A stretch of DNA of 64,000 bases from Caulobacter sp. SLTY. GTDB lineage: Bacteria; Pseudomonadota; Alphaproteobacteria; Caulobacterales; Caulobacteraceae. The notes under the pieces were generated by a model. It had not been told where the DNA came from. It ran no database searches and saw only the letters and a list, made by a program, of their open reading frames with translations. Below are positions 10,042 through 19,377 of the stretch, one piece after another; within the stretch, counting starts at the first letter, position 1, and each line of letters opens with the position of its first letter. The DNA is taken from contig NZ_JAAALA010000020.1 of assembly GCF_009905535.1 (NCBI RefSeq), positions 18,339 to 82,338 on the forward strand, given 5' to 3'. Position numbers and translations under genes: made by a program.

Positions 10042-11744
10042 GCCCCGCCGAACCGCTCCGCCCACTCGGCGACCTGGTCATCTTCGATCTTCTTGAACAG
10101 CACCTCGGGCGCCCGGATCGCCCGGCCCGCTTCGATGCGGCCAAGCTCGACCGCCGCGCCTTCCGATGGCCAGGCCAGCGGCCAGGTCTCGCCGAACGCC
10201 TCGGCGATCTTCTCCGCCGCGAATGGGATGAACGGCGCCGAGAGCCGCGCGTACAGTGCCGCCAGGTTCAGCGCCGTGCGGACGATCACCGCCGCGCGGT
10301 CGCGGTCGGTCTTGATCGCCATCCAGGGGGCAGCCTCCTGCAGATACTCGTTCCCGAGCACCCACAGCGCCCGCAGCGCCTGGGCCGACTTGCGGACCTC
10401 GATCGCCTCCAGGTTGGTCGTCAGCTCACCGATACCCGCGTCGAGGTCCAGGAACAGCTTCTGCTCCAGCGCCCCCGGCTCGCCGCCCACCGGCACGACA
10501 CCATCGAACTTGCTCTCGGCGAACTTGGCGATCCGGTTGACGAAGTTGCCCAGCACGTCGGCCAGGTCCTTGTTCACCGCCGACTGGAACTGTTCCCAGG
10601 TAAAGGCGGTGTCCGACCCCTCCGGCGCATTGGCCGTCAGGTACCAGCGCCACAGGTCCGGCGGCAGCAGTTCCAAGGCCGCGTCCATGAACACGCCGCG
10701 CTTCTCGGAGGTCGAGAACTTGCCCCCATACCAGTTGAGCCAGTTGAAGGCCTTCAGCCGGTCGACGGTCTTCCACGGCTCCTCGCTGCCCAGGATGGTC
10801 GCCGGGAAGCTAACGGTGTGGAAGGCGACGTTGTCCTTGCCCATGAACTGAACGTACTCGGTGTCGGTCGCGCCCTTGTCGGTCCGCCACCAGCGTTCCC
10901 AGTCCTTGCCTTCGGCCTCCGCCCACTCGACCGTGGCGCCGATGTATTCGATCGGCGCGTCGAACCAGACGTAGAAGACCTTGTCCTCGAACCCCGGCCG
11001 CGGCGCGCCGTCCTTCATCACCGGGATGCCCCAGGCGAGATCCCGGGTGATCCCCCGGTCGATCAGCCCCTCGTCCAGATGCTTGTAGGCGATAGACTTG
11101 GTCAGCAGCGGCCAGTTCGCCGAGTTGGCGTCCACCCACTCCCGAATCCGCCCCTCGAGCTTGGTCTGCAGCAGGTAGAGGTGGTTGGTGTCGCGCACCT
11201 CGATGTTCCGCGAGCCGCTGATCTTGCTGTACGGATTGATCAGGTCGACCGGGTCCAGCAGGTTGCCGCAGTTGTCGCACTGGTCCCCCCGCGCCTTCTC
11301 GAAGCCGCAGTGCGGGCAGGTGCCCTCGACATAGCGATCGGGCAAGAAACGGCGGTCGTCGATGGAATAGACCATCTTGTCCGTCCGCTCCTCGATCAGC
11401 CCCTTCGATTCCAGAACTTCGGCGAAGTGCTGGGTCAGCCGGTGGTTGGGCGGGTTGGAGCTGCGGCCGAACCAGTCGAACGACAGACCGAATGCCCGGC
11501 CGATGTCGTGCTGCAGCACATGCTGTTCATCGCAATAGGTGCGCACATCCTGGCCCGCCTCGGCGGCGGCCAGCTCTGCCGGGGTGCCGTGCTCATCGGT
11601 GGCGCAGATGTAGAGCACCTCGGCGCCGCTCGCCCGCTTGAACCGCGCGAACACGTCGGCCGGCAGCATCGAGCCGGCCAGGTTGCCCAGGTGCTTGATC
11701 CCGTTGATGTACGGCAGGGCGGAGGTGATGAGGACGCGCGTCAT
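10038..11744 (-). CDS. metG: Methionyl-tRNA synthetase
   Basis: Charges tRNA-Met and initiator tRNA. The 568-residue class I synthetase starts at the ATG read from 11744 ([21 protein letters not shown]), where the HIGH-type motif is HLGN. A zinc knuckle follows (CPHCGF...[10 protein letters not shown], about residues 138-160), then the anticodon-binding alpha bundle. The KMSKS-type loop reads KFSTSEKRG. There is no C-terminal EMAPII-like dimerisation domain, as in many alphaproteobacterial MetRS. An in-frame extension of 72 codons upstream has no synthetase-like sequence and was not used. The gene is divergent from the polyamine transporter operon. Confidence 0.96.
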   Translation of the reverse strand: MTRVLITSALPYINGIKHLGNLAGSMLPADVFARFKRASGAEVLYICATDEHGTPAELAAAEAGQDVRTYCDEQHVLQHDIGRAFGLSFDWFGRSSNPPNHRLTQHFAEVLESKGLIEERTDKMVYSIDDRRFLPDRYVEGTCPHCGFEKARGDQCDNCGNLLDPVDLINPYSKISGSRNIEVRDTNHLYLLQTKLEGRIREWVDANSANWPLLTKSIAYKHLDEGLIDRGITRDLAWGIPVMKDGAPRPGFEDKVFYVWFDAPIEYIGATVEWAEAEGKDWERWWRTDKGATDTEYVQFMGKDNVAFHTVSFPATILGSEEPWKTVDRLKAFNWLNWYGGKFSTSEKRGVFMDAALELLPPDLWRWYLTANAPEGSDTAFTWEQFQSAVNKDLADVLGNFVNRIAKFAESKFDGVVPVGGEPGALEQKLFLDLDAGIGELTTNLEAIEVRKSAQALRALWVLGNEYLQEAAPWMAIKTDRDRAAVIVRTALNLAALYARLSAPFIPFAAEKIAEAFGETWPLAWPSEGAAVELGRIEAGRAIRAPEVLFKKIEDDQVAEWAERFGGA

Positions 11745-11856
11745 GGGGCGCGGATATAGGCGACTGAAGCCCGGAATGACAGTCGCGACGCAAAACCGCT
11801 TAACCCCAGGCGCGTACGCCGTATAACGCTCCCCAGGGATAGTGCTGGAGGGCGCG

Positions 11857-12975
11857 ATGCTGGGTGCGATGACGCGGCGGTTGGCCGTGGTGGCTGTGGG
11901 TCTTGCGGTTCTGGGTCTGGCCGGCTGCGAAGGCGGCGGCGAGAAGGCCGCAGAGGCCAAGGAAATCCACGTCTACAACTGGTCGGACTACATCGACCCC
12001 AAGCTGCTGGAAGAGTTCACCGCCGAGACCGGCATCAAGGTGGTCTACGACACCTTCGACACCGCCGAGATCATGGAAACCAAGCTGATGACCGGCCAGT
12101 CCGGTTATGACGTCGCGGTTCCGGCCAACCACACCATTCCCAAGCTGATCCAGGGCAAGGCGATCGAACCCCTCGATTTCGCCCTGCTGCCCAACCGCAA
12201 GAATCTCTGGCCGGACATCGTGGCGGGCATGGAACCCTTCGATCCCGGCGCCAAATACAGCGTCCCCTACATGTGGGGCACCATGGGTATCGGCTACAAC
12301 AAGGCCAAGGTGGCCGAGCGACTGCCCGGCGTCGCCCTCGACAGCTGGTCGGTCATCTTCGACCCCGCCAACCTCGCCAAGCTCAAGGATTGTGGCGTCT
12401 TTTTCCTCGATGCGCCCGAGGACATGTTCGCGGTGGTCCTGACCTACCTGGGCAAGGATCCCAATTCGACCAACCCGGCCGACTATGAGGCCGCCGCCCA
12501 GTTGCTGCTCAAGCTTCGCCCCTACGTGCGCAAGTTCCACAGCAGCGAGTACATCGAGGCCCTGGCCAACGGCGATGCCTGCGTCGTGGTCGGCTACAAC
12601 GGCGACATCTTCCAGGCCCGCGACCGGGCCGAGGAGGCCAAGAACGGCGTCAACATCGGCTACATCATCCCGAAGGAAGGCAGCCAGCTGTGGTTCGACG
12701 CCATGACCATCCCGGTCGGCGGCAATCGCGAGGCGGCCCACAAGTTCATCAACTTCATGATGCGGCCGGAGATCATCGCACGCGCCTCCAACGTCACTAC
12801 CTACGCCAACGGCAATCTGGCCGCCGCCGGCCTGGTGGATGCGGACATCAAGGACAACCCCGGCATCTATCCGCCGCCCGAGGTGATGAGCCGGCTGTTC
12901 ACCACCAAGGCCAAGGACCAGGCGCTGATGAAGGTCGTGACCCGCCAGTGGACCAAGGTGCTCACCGGTCGATGA
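11857..12975 (+). CDS. potF: Polyamine ABC transporter substrate-binding lipoprotein (PotF-like)
   Basis: Periplasmic binding protein for putrescine or spermidine, first gene of a four-gene importer operon. The ATG at 11857 is preferred to GTG 11842 because GGAGG lies 5 bases upstream; this gives 372 residues. The N-terminus [18 protein letters not shown] leads to a lipobox LAGC, so the protein is probably lipid-anchored, unlike soluble E. coli PotF. The mature part opens [15 protein letters not shown], the hallmark of the PotD/PotF family, followed by [20 protein letters not shown] and [13 protein letters not shown]. The ligand (putrescine versus spermidine) cannot be fixed by eye. Confidence 0.93.
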   Translation: MLGAMTRRLAVVAVGLAVLGLAGCEGGGEKAAEAKEIHVYNWSDYIDPKLLEEFTAETGIKVVYDTFDTAEIMETKLMTGQSGYDVAVPANHTIPKLIQGKAIEPLDFALLPNRKNLWPDIVAGMEPFDPGAKYSVPYMWGTMGIGYNKAKVAERLPGVALDSWSVIFDPANLAKLKDCGVFFLDAPEDMFAVVLTYLGKDPNSTNPADYEAAAQLLLKLRPYVRKFHSSEYIEALANGDACVVVGYNGDIFQARDRAEEAKNGVNIGYIIPKEGSQLWFDAMTIPVGGNREAAHKFINFMMRPEIIARASNVTTYANGNLAAAGLVDADIKDNPGIYPPPEVMSRLFTTKAKDQALMKVVTRQWTKVLTGR

Positions 12976-14159
12976 GCGCGGCGAAGGGGCGGCCCGCTAA
13001 AGCGGCCGGCAAACGACTCAACATCGGGGCGGTGCGATCCAGCTTCGCCCCCTGGAACGACCCGGCCGCGGTCCCGCTGGTCCGTTTCGAAGGGGTCAGC
13101 AAGCGGTTCGGCGACCACACGGCCGTCAACGACGTCTCCCTCGACATCTATCCGGGGGAGTTCTTCGCCCTGCTTGGTCCTTCGGGCTGCGGCAAGACCA
13201 CCCTGATGCGGATGCTGGCCGGCTTCGAGACCCCGGACGCCGGCCGCATCACCCTGGGCGGAGAGGATCTGGCCGGCATCCCGCCGCACAGGCGGCCGGT
13301 CAACATGATGTTCCAGTCCTACGCCCTGTTCCCGCACCTCAGCGTCGAACAGAACGTCGCCTTCGGCCTCAAGCAGGAGGGCATGCCCAAGGCCGAGATC
13401 GCCGCCCGCGTCGTCGAGATGCTGGATCTGGTCAAGCTCAAGCCCTTCGCCCGCCGAAAGCCCGACCAGCTCAGCGGCGGCCAGAAACAACGCGTCGCCC
13501 TGGCCCGCGCCATCGCCCGCAAACCCAAGATGCTGCTGCTCGACGAGCCGCTGGGCGCCCTGGACAAGAAGCTACGTGAGGAGACCCAGTTCGAGCTGAT
13601 GGACCTTCAGGTCGAGCTCGGCATGACCTTCCTGATCGTCACCCACGACCAGGAGGAGGCCATGGTCATGGCCGACCGCATCGCCCTGATGCGCGAGGGC
13701 GAGATCGCCCAGATCGGCCGGCCCGAAGAGGTCTATGAAACCCCCGCCAACCGCTATGTCGCCGAGTTCCTGGGCGATGTGAACCTGTTCGAGGCCAAGG
13801 TCTCGGCCATCGAGCACCCCATGGCCCGCCTGGCCGCGGCCGAGGCCACCGACGGCTTCTACGTTTTGGACGACGACTGCCCGCCGGCCGGCTCCGCTGT
13901 CAGCTTGGCGGTGCGGCCAGAGAAGATGCGGATCAGCCTCGATCCGCCGCCGGCCGGAACCCACAACGTCCTGACCGGCGAAATCTGGGACATCGGCTAC
14001 ACCGGCGACTGGACCAACTACATCGTTGAACTGCCGGGCGAGCGGCTGATCCGCGTGGCCCGCGCCAACGCCAGCCGCTTCGTCGACCGGCCCATCGGTT
14101 GGGACGACAAGGTCTGGGTGACCTTCGACGCCGACGCCGGGGTGGTGTTGGAGCAATGA
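12972..14159 (+). CDS. potG: Polyamine ABC transporter ATP-binding protein (PotG/PotA-like)
   Basis: ATPase of the polyamine importer, 395 residues. Walker A is GPSGCGKTT, the Q loop lies in [14 protein letters not shown], the ABC signature is LSGGQKQR, Walker B is [11 protein letters not shown] and the switch His is in VTHDQEEA. The C-terminal part (about 270-395) is the TOBE/MalK-type regulatory domain, with VRPEKMRI. A 40-residue basic N-terminal leader ([15 protein letters not shown]...) precedes the domain, as in PotG. The start overlaps the potF stop (ATGA), and its stop overlaps the potH start in the same way, indicating translational coupling along the operon. Confidence 0.95.
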   Translation: MSAAKGRPAKAAGKRLNIGAVRSSFAPWNDPAAVPLVRFEGVSKRFGDHTAVNDVSLDIYPGEFFALLGPSGCGKTTLMRMLAGFETPDAGRITLGGEDLAGIPPHRRPVNMMFQSYALFPHLSVEQNVAFGLKQEGMPKAEIAARVVEMLDLVKLKPFARRKPDQLSGGQKQRVALARAIARKPKMLLLDEPLGALDKKLREETQFELMDLQVELGMTFLIVTHDQEEAMVMADRIALMREGEIAQIGRPEEVYETPANRYVAEFLGDVNLFEAKVSAIEHPMARLAAAEATDGFYVLDDDCPPAGSAVSLAVRPEKMRISLDPPPAGTHNVLTGEIWDIGYTGDWTNYIVELPGERLIRVARANASRFVDRPIGWDDKVWVTFDADAGVVLEQ

Positions 14160-15049
14160 AACGCACGCTGCCCCGGCTGTCGGCGCTGATCCCCTATGCC
14201 TGGCTGCTGGTTTTCTTCGCCCTGCCGTTCCTGCTGGTCCTGCGTCTGTCCCTCTCCGACAGCGCCCTGGCGATCCCGCCCTATACGCCGCGCATCGACT
14301 GGGGCGGCGGCATCGACGGCGTCCGGGCCTTCATCGACGCCCTCGACTTCGACACCTACAAGGCGCTGGTCGGCGACAGCCTCTACTTCAACGCCTACAT
14401 TTCCAGCCTGCGCTTCGCCCTGGAGGGCACGGTGCTGGCCCTGCTGGTCGGCTATCCGATGGCTTACGGTATGGCCCGCTGCAAGCCGGGCACACGCTCG
14501 CTGCTGCTTATGGCGGTGATCCTGCCCTTTTGGACCAGCTTCCTGATCCGGGTCTACGCCTGGGTCGGCATCCTCAAGCCGCAGGGCCTGCTGAATGCGG
14601 GTCTCGGCCTCCTCGGACTGCCCGACGCCGACCTGCTCTACACCCCCGCCGCCGTCCAGATCGGCCTGGTCTACAGCTACCTGCCCTTCATGGTGCTGCC
14701 GCTCTACGCCGCTCTGGAAAAACAGGACCACACCCTGCTGGAGGCCGCCGCCGATCTCGGCTCCCCGCCCTGGAAGAGCTTCTGGCAGGTCACCTTCCCG
14801 CTCTCAATTCCCGGGGTCATCGCCGGCTGCCTGCTCTGCTTCATCCCGATGGTCGGTGAGTTCGTCATCCCCGACCTGCTCGGCGGGCCGGGTTCGTTGA
14901 TGATCGGCCGCTCGATCTGGATGGAGTTCTTCGCCAACCGCGACTGGCCCTTCGCCTCGGCGGTGGCCATTGTCCTGTTGATCACCCTGGTCGTACCGAT
15001 CGTCCTGTACCAACGCCAGCAGGTGAAGGCCCTGGAGGCCGGCCGATGA
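14156..15049 (+). CDS. potH: Polyamine ABC transporter permease (PotH/PotB-like)
   Basis: First membrane subunit of the polyamine importer, 297 residues with six predicted transmembrane helices beginning at ALIPYAWLLVFFALPFLLVL. The binding-protein-dependent transport signature (EAA loop) is EAAADLGSPPWKSFWQVTFPL, contacting the PotG ATPase. The segment GEFVIPDLLGGPG is typical of PotB/PotH. The ATG at 14156 overlaps the potG stop. Confidence 0.95.
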   Translation: MKRTLPRLSALIPYAWLLVFFALPFLLVLRLSLSDSALAIPPYTPRIDWGGGIDGVRAFIDALDFDTYKALVGDSLYFNAYISSLRFALEGTVLALLVGYPMAYGMARCKPGTRSLLLMAVILPFWTSFLIRVYAWVGILKPQGLLNAGLGLLGLPDADLLYTPAAVQIGLVYSYLPFMVLPLYAALEKQDHTLLEAAADLGSPPWKSFWQVTFPLSIPGVIAGCLLCFIPMVGEFVIPDLLGGPGSLMIGRSIWMEFFANRDWPFASAVAIVLLITLVVPIVLYQRQQVKALEAGR

Positions 15050-15843
15050 GGCGCGGGCCCTCCCCCTTCAACCTGGTCAGCATGACGGTCGGCTTCGCCT
15101 TCCTCTACCTGCCGATCCTGTTGCTGGTGATCTGGTCGTTCAACGCCAGCAAACTGGTTACCGTCTGGGGCGGCTTCTCGACCAAATGGTACGGGACCCT
15201 GTTCCAGAACGACCAGCTGATGGCCGCCGCCTGGGTGACCATCCGCGTGGGCCTGATCAGCGCTACCCTGGCCACCGTCCTTGGAACCCTCGCCGCCGTC
15301 GCCCTGACCCGCCACGGCGCCTTCCGGGGCCGCACCCTGTTCTCAGGCATGTCCTATGCGCCGCTGGTCATGCCCGAGGTGATCATGGGCCTGTCGCTGC
15401 TCTTGCTGTTCGTGGCGCTGGGCATCGATCGCGGCATCCTGACCGTCACCCTGGCCCACACCACCCTGACCATGGCCTACGTTACGGTCGTGGTGCAGTC
15501 GCGCCTGGCCACCTTCGACCGATCCCTGGAGGAAGCCGCCCAGGATCTCGGCGCCACCCCGACCCGCGCCTTCTGGCAGGTCACCCTGCCCAACATCCTG
15601 CCCGCCGTCCTGGCCGGCTGGATGCTGGCCTTCACCCTGTCGCTCGATGACCTGGTGATCGCCAGCTTCACCAGCGGCCCCGGCTCCACCACCCTGCCGA
15701 TGCGGATCTACAGCCAGGTGCGGTTGGGCGTCTCGCCGGAGATCAACGCCGTCTGCACCCTGTTGATCGGGGCAGTGACGATCGGCGTCATCTGCTGGTC
15801 GATTGGCATGAAGTGGCGGGAGCGGACGGCCACTCCGGCCTAG
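15046..15843 (+). CDS. potI: Polyamine ABC transporter permease (PotI/PotC-like)
   Basis: Second membrane subunit of the polyamine importer, 265 residues and about six helices. It opens with MRRGPSPFNLVSMTVGFAF; WSFNASKLVTVWGGFSTKWY is the usual PotC/PotI periplasmic segment. The EAA loop is EEAAQDLGATPTRAFWQVTLP, and SLDDLVIASFTSGPGSTTLP follows. It overlaps potH by 4 bases. Its stop overlaps the stop of the convergent gene at 15840-16286, so this ends the operon. Confidence 0.95.
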   Translation: MRRGPSPFNLVSMTVGFAFLYLPILLLVIWSFNASKLVTVWGGFSTKWYGTLFQNDQLMAAAWVTIRVGLISATLATVLGTLAAVALTRHGAFRGRTLFSGMSYAPLVMPEVIMGLSLLLLFVALGIDRGILTVTLAHTTLTMAYVTVVVQSRLATFDRSLEEAAQDLGATPTRAFWQVTLPNILPAVLAGWMLAFTLSLDDLVIASFTSGPGSTTLPMRIYSQVRLGVSPEINAVCTLLIGAVTIGVICWSIGMKWRERTATPA

Positions 15844-16286
15844 TTGCTCCGGCTTCCGGAGAATCGAAGCTCGACCGGCCCGCCCTCGATCATTGCCCGG
15901 CAGACCAGTTCGTGGACGATCGATCCATCCTCGGAGATTTTCAGGTCGCAACGACCCTTGCCTGGAAACTCGCTGACTTCGCCGGCCCTGCCCTGAAGCA
16001 CCCGGTCGACTTCCAGCCAGTACTCGGTTCTTTTCGGCTGATCGTCATTGCCGCCGGAAAAGCTGGTCATGGTGTCTTCGTCCACCACCGCGCCGAAATT
16101 GGTCCGGCCGTTGGCGCGGAAGTGCATGTAGATGACGCTTTCGCAGGCCACGGTCTTGCCCGCCGAAGTCAGCTTGCAGTCGCCGCGGAAGCCCGCCATG
16201 TCAACTCCGGCGCCGGGTTGCTCCTGAGCGAGCGCGGAGCTCGCAAGCATGACGGCCGCTGTCAGCCCGATACCGATGACGCGCAT
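15840..16286 (-). CDS. Secreted protein of unknown function
   Basis: A 148-residue protein with a clear signal peptide (MRVIGIGLTAAVMLASSALA, cleavage likely after SALA). The mature part contains four cysteines (GDCKL, VACES, GRCDL, ELVCRA) that could form two disulfides, and a beta-rich central region. No known family is recognised. It is convergent with potI and followed upstream by the PHA-type gene 28 bases away on the same strand. The function is unknown; the periplasmic location is inferred from the signal peptide only. Confidence 0.75.
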   Translation of the reverse strand: MRVIGIGLTAAVMLASSALAQEQPGAGVDMAGFRGDCKLTSAGKTVACESVIYMHFRANGRTNFGAVVDEDTMTSFSGGNDDQPKRTEYWLEVDRVLQGRAGEVSEFPGKGRCDLKISEDGSIVHELVCRAMIEGGPVELRFSGSRSN

Positions 16287-16313
16287 GTGGGTCCCCCTTA
16301 AAAAGCTGACAGC

Positions 16314-16628
16314 CTACTTCTTCTTGTTCTCGAGCAGAAGCTGGCTTTCCTTCTCCACCTTACCCCGTATCTTGCTGGCCAGCATTCCCAGGAAGCCCGG
16401 CAACACGATCTCCAGCCGGATCGCCTCTTCCAGCACATCCAGTGTCCCGGTGATCGTCTGGCCCATGGCCACGGCGCGGAAGGCCATCCGGTCGCCGTCC
16501 CAGGTCTTGTCGACCTGCGCCTGCTTGGCAAACTGTTGCTCGATCTTGACGAAGCCGGTCTCGAGGCGCCGCCGCGCCTCGTCCTTGCCGAGCTGATGGG
16601 GAATGTTGATGGTCAGAGGCTGGGACAA
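16314..16628 (-). CDS. Polyhydroxyalkanoic acid system family protein
   Basis: About 104 residues when started at the TTG read from 16628, which has an AGGAAG ribosome-binding site 5 bases upstream; a longer version would start at 16667. The sequence LSQPLTINIPHQLGKDEARRRLETG, followed by WDGDRMAFRAVAMGQTITGTLDV and a helical Lys-rich end, matches the small family found near PHA synthesis genes in some bacteria (PHA_gran_rgn). No PHA genes lie nearby, and the fold resembles SRPBCC-like proteins. The exact role is unknown. The rare start codon suggests low expression. Confidence 0.7.
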   Translation of the reverse strand: MSQPLTINIPHQLGKDEARRRLETGFVKIEQQFAKQAQVDKTWDGDRMAFRAVAMGQTITGTLDVLEEAIRLEIVLPGFLGMLASKIRGKVEKESQLLLENKKK

Positions 16629-16641
16629 CGGGGCTTCCTGT

Positions 16642-16670
16642 TTGACGCGACGCGAGCTTTGTCGCATTTG
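16642..16670 (+). promoter_or_regulatory. Possible promoter for tRNA-Thr
   Basis: A good -35-like hexamer TTGACG at 16642-16647 is followed after 17 bases by a weak -10 (CATTTG), about 25 bases before the tRNA. The -10 match is poor, so this is tentative. Confidence 0.3.
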
Positions 16671-16695
16671 GGCGCCCGTGCCTGCCTCGGCAAGC

Positions 16696-16771
16696 GCCGG
16701 CTTAGCTCAGATGGTAGAGCAGCGGTTTTGTAAACCGAAGGTCGCGGGTTCGATCCCTGCAGCCGGCACCA
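16696..16771 (+). tRNA. tRNA-Thr (anticodon UGU)
   Basis: A 76-base cloverleaf with CCA encoded. The acceptor arms GCCGGCT and AGCCGGC pair, the D stem is GCTC/GAGC, the anticodon loop TTTGTAA gives anticodon TGT for ACA codons, and the T arm contains GGTTCGATCC. The discriminator is A at 16768. It stands alone between the PHA-type gene and the YaiI family gene. No duplicated 3' end was noticed nearby, so there is no sign of an integrated element. Confidence 0.97.
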
Positions 16772-16772
16772 A

Positions 16773-16853
16773 CTAGCCTCGCGCCCCACCGGTGGTGAGA
16801 TTCCACACCATGGCGTCGAAATTGGCGATCATACGGCGGAAGAACTTACGCAT
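16773..16853 (-). CDS. Possible 26-residue basic amphipathic protein
   Basis: A short open frame reads MRKFFRRMIANFDAM then VWNLTTGGARG and stops 2 bases from the tRNA 3' end. GGGAG lies 8 bases before the ATG, an acceptable ribosome-binding site, and the codons are ordinary for this genome. The N-terminal half is basic and could form an amphipathic helix. No known family is recognised. It could be a chance frame; conservation in relatives would decide. Confidence 0.35.
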   Translation of the reverse strand: MRKFFRRMIANFDAMVWNLTTGGARG

Positions 16854-16967
16854 CCTCGATGCTCCCGGCAGGCGCCCAAGGCGCGGGATGCAGGCCAAAC
16901 GCAGCCGTTAACGATTGGTTGCCGCCCCGCTGGTTGCCCCGATCGGCCGGGCCTGCTTTGAAGGGCT

Positions 16968-17429
16968 ATGGTCGATCCCATACGCATCTTCCTCGACGCC
17001 GACGCCTGCCCGGTGAAGGATGAGGCCTACAAGGTCGCCGGCCGGTATGGGCTGAAAACCTTCGTGGTCTCCAACAGCTTTATGCAAGTTCCCGCCTCGC
17101 CGCTGATCGAACGGGTGATCGTCGATGCCGGCCCTGATGTCGCCGACGCCTGGATCGCGGAGCGCTGCGGCCCCCGCGACGTCGTGGTGACCAACGACAT
17201 TCCCCTGGCGGACCTCTGCCTGAAGGCTGGGGCTCAGGTGTTGAAGCCCAACGGCCAGCCCTTCACACCCGATAGCATCGGCTCGTCGCTGGCCACCCGC
17301 TCGATCATGGAGCACATCCGATCAACGGGCGAATTTACCGGCGGTCCGGCTCCCTTTGGCCGCAGCGATCGCTCCCGCTTCCTTCAGGCCCTGGATGAGG
17401 CGATCAACAAGGCGCGGCGTCGGCTCTGA
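16968..17429 (+). CDS. YaiI/YqxD family protein (DUF188, UPF0178)
   Basis: A 153-residue protein of the DUF188 family, recognised by the opening IRIFLDADACPVKDEAYKVA and the central ERCGPRDVVVTNDIPLADLCL. The acidic motif DADACPV together with TNDIPLA suggests a PIN-like metal-binding fold, but no activity has been assigned to the family. The length is typical. It lies downstream of tRNA-Thr and 45 bases upstream of a membrane protein gene on the same strand. Confidence 0.9.
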   Translation: MVDPIRIFLDADACPVKDEAYKVAGRYGLKTFVVSNSFMQVPASPLIERVIVDAGPDVADAWIAERCGPRDVVVTNDIPLADLCLKAGAQVLKPNGQPFTPDSIGSSLATRSIMEHIRSTGEFTGGPAPFGRSDRSRFLQALDEAINKARRRL

Positions 17430-17474
17430 CGTCTGCCGAATCGGATTGTATGGTGGCTGCTCTTTGGGGGGCAT

Positions 17475-18323
17475 ATGGCGAGAACTCCGGACTTCGAGAT
17501 CGGCCAGACCCTGCTTCGAGCGGGCGGCATGTGGCGGCGCAACCTGCTGAAGCTCGGCGGCGTCATCCTGGCCTTCTCGGCCGTCGGCGGCGCCATCCAG
17601 GTGGGGGTTACCGCGCTCAACGGCGGCTTTGCGTCCGCCGGCGTGCCCGCCGAGCCGAGTTCCACCGGCTCGATCGTCGGGGCCATCGTTTCATTGGCCA
17701 TGGCCCTCGTCATCGGGGCGCTCATCGGCGGGGTCAACGGCCACGCGTCGGAGGCCGAAGTGCGCGGCGAGAAGGCGACCTTCGTTGGCGGCTGGAACGC
17801 CGCGTGGCGCAATTTCCTGCCCCAATTGGGCATTCAGCTGATCCTTGGCGTCCTGTTCGTGATCGCCGCCTTCGTTTCCGCCCTTTTCGGAATCTTCTTC
17901 ATTGTCCCCTTCCTGGTTTCCCTTGCCCTGATCATCGCCTTCCTGGGCCTCGCGCCGATGATCCAAGTCGCGGAGCGCCAGGGCGTGTTCGCCTCTCTGA
18001 GCGCGAGCATCAACGCAGGCGAAGGTAACCACCTGAAGATGCTGGGCTACTACATCATCGCCTACATCGGTGCGGTGGTGGGGCTGCTGATCGCCTATCT
18101 GGTGATGGCCCTCCTCATGGGATTGGCATTTGGCGCGGCGGGATTGACCGGGGCGTTCGACACCGATGGTGAGTTCCCCATCGGGATCGTCCTGTTCGCA
18201 GTTCCACTCTATCTGGTTTTCAGCGCCGCGATCCCGCTGGCGGCCGGCGCCGTCCCCGGATCGGTCTACGTGTCGCTCCGCAAGCACCGCAGTCAACATG
18301 CGGTCAGCAGCGTCTTCGACTGA
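17475..18323 (+). CDS. Multi-pass membrane protein of unknown function
   Basis: A 282-residue inner-membrane protein with about six hydrophobic stretches (roughly 25-48, 62-85, 115-140, 142-165, 195-225 and 235-262). The N-terminal cytoplasmic segment FEIGQTLLRAGGMWRRN resembles the start of YciC-like or DUF975-like proteins, but the match is not firm. A soluble loop between the first helices contains GHASEAEVRGEKATFVGGWN. No catalytic motif is seen. It precedes arfB by 42 bases. Confidence 0.7.
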   Translation: MARTPDFEIGQTLLRAGGMWRRNLLKLGGVILAFSAVGGAIQVGVTALNGGFASAGVPAEPSSTGSIVGAIVSLAMALVIGALIGGVNGHASEAEVRGEKATFVGGWNAAWRNFLPQLGIQLILGVLFVIAAFVSALFGIFFIVPFLVSLALIIAFLGLAPMIQVAERQGVFASLSASINAGEGNHLKMLGYYIIAYIGAVVGLLIAYLVMALLMGLAFGAAGLTGAFDTDGEFPIGIVLFAVPLYLVFSAAIPLAAGAVPGSVYVSLRKHRSQHAVSSVFD

Positions 18324-18365
18324 CGGCCTTTGCGGACGTGGCGGCTCAGGCTATCTGACGCTGGC

Positions 18366-18791
18366 ATGATCCCCGTCACCCCCGCCATCAGCCTGGACGA
18401 CAGCGAGGTGACGTTCAGCTTCATCCGCGCCTCGGGCCCGGGTGGCCAGAACGTCAACAAGGTGGCCACGGCGGTTCAGCTGCGCTTTGACGCCCGTAAC
18501 TCCCCTGCCCTGCCCGACCCGGTGCGGGCGCGCCTGGAGAAGCTGGCCGGCTCCCGACTCACGCTGGCCGGTGAGATCGTGCTGACCGCGAACCGCTTCC
18601 GCACCCAGGAGCGCAATCGCGCAGACGCCGTCCAGCGCTTGGTCGCCTTGATCGCCAAGGCGGCGGAGCCGCCCCCGCCACCGCGCCGTCCGACGCGACC
18701 GACCCGCGCCTCGAAGGAACGGCGGCTGACCGGCAAAGCGCGGCGCGGCTCGATTAAAGCCGGCCGAGGCCGTCCGGCGGGAGATGAATAG
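18366..18791 (+). CDS. arfB: Alternative ribosome-rescue peptidyl-tRNA hydrolase ArfB
   Basis: A 141-residue release-factor-like protein that frees ribosomes stalled at mRNA 3' ends. The catalytic GGQ motif is at residues 26-28 within ASGPGGQNVNK. The long, very basic C-terminal tail (from about residue 100, rich in Arg, Pro and Lys) is the part that inserts in the empty mRNA channel in E. coli ArfB (YaeJ). It starts at ATG 18366; upstream in-frame sequence is not family-like. In Caulobacter ArfB supports viability when trans-translation is lost (established knowledge, from memory). Confidence 0.93.
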   Translation: MIPVTPAISLDDSEVTFSFIRASGPGGQNVNKVATAVQLRFDARNSPALPDPVRARLEKLAGSRLTLAGEIVLTANRFRTQERNRADAVQRLVALIAKAAEPPPPPRRPTRPTRASKERRLTGKARRGSIKAGRGRPAGDE

Positions 18792-18860
18792 ATAACGTCG
18801 TTGTTCAATTGAAAGCGCGCCGACAACGGCCTAGATTCACACGCAAGTCAGGGGATTGAG

Positions 18861-19367
18861 ATGCGGACGATTGGTGTACTGGTGATGGCCCTCGGGGCTT
18901 GCGCCCTGGCGACGGCCTGCAGCCCGGTCACGGAGGCCCCGGCGGAAAGTGCAGCCGCGCCGGCTGCGGCTCCGCCCGCGCCCAAGCTGACGGACGCTGA
19001 AAAGCAGGCCATTCTGGCCAGCCTTCCGGCGCCCTACAACACCGGCAACCTGGCCAACGGCAAGACCCAGTTCGCCCTCTGCCAGTCCTGCCACACTATC
19101 ACCGAAGGCGGTCCGAACCGAACCGGCCCTAACCTTCACGGGGTCTTCGGCCGCACGGCCGGCACGCACGAGGGCTTCAAGTACTCCGACGCCGTCAAGG
19201 CGGCCGGCTTCAAGTGGGACGCCGAGAAGCTGGACGCCTGGCTGGCCGACCCGCGCGGCTTCCTGCCCGGCAATCGGATGAGTTTCGTCGGCATCAAGGA
19301 CCCGCAAAAACGGATCGACCTGATTGCCTATCTGAAGGTGGAAACCGGCTTCCAGCCGGCAAAGTAG
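18861..19367 (+). CDS. Class I c-type cytochrome lipoprotein
   Basis: A 168-residue electron carrier. A lipoprotein signal ends at ATAC (Cys20), followed by an Ala/Pro-rich linker to about residue 42. The haem-binding motif CQSCH occupies residues 74-78, and the distal axial methionine is expected in PGNRMSF. GPNLHGVFGRTAGTHEGFKYS is the typical cytochrome c2 segment. It is probably anchored in the periplasmic face of the membrane. Partner enzymes are not evident locally; the two genes downstream are NTF2-like. Confidence 0.92.
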   Translation: MRTIGVLVMALGACALATACSPVTEAPAESAAAPAAAPPAPKLTDAEKQAILASLPAPYNTGNLANGKTQFALCQSCHTITEGGPNRTGPNLHGVFGRTAGTHEGFKYSDAVKAAGFKWDAEKLDAWLADPRGFLPGNRMSFVGIKDPQKRIDLIAYLKVETGFQPAK

Positions 19368-19377
19368 ACGGAGCGTC

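Noticed and set aside
16696..16771. tRNA-Thr as an attachment site for an integrated element
   Set aside because: No integrase gene and no repeated tRNA 3' end were seen in the following 20 kb.
18804..18813. TTCAATTGAA palindrome upstream of the cytochrome c gene
   Set aside because: Only 10 bases and with no flanking symmetry; expected by chance in an AT-richer gap.
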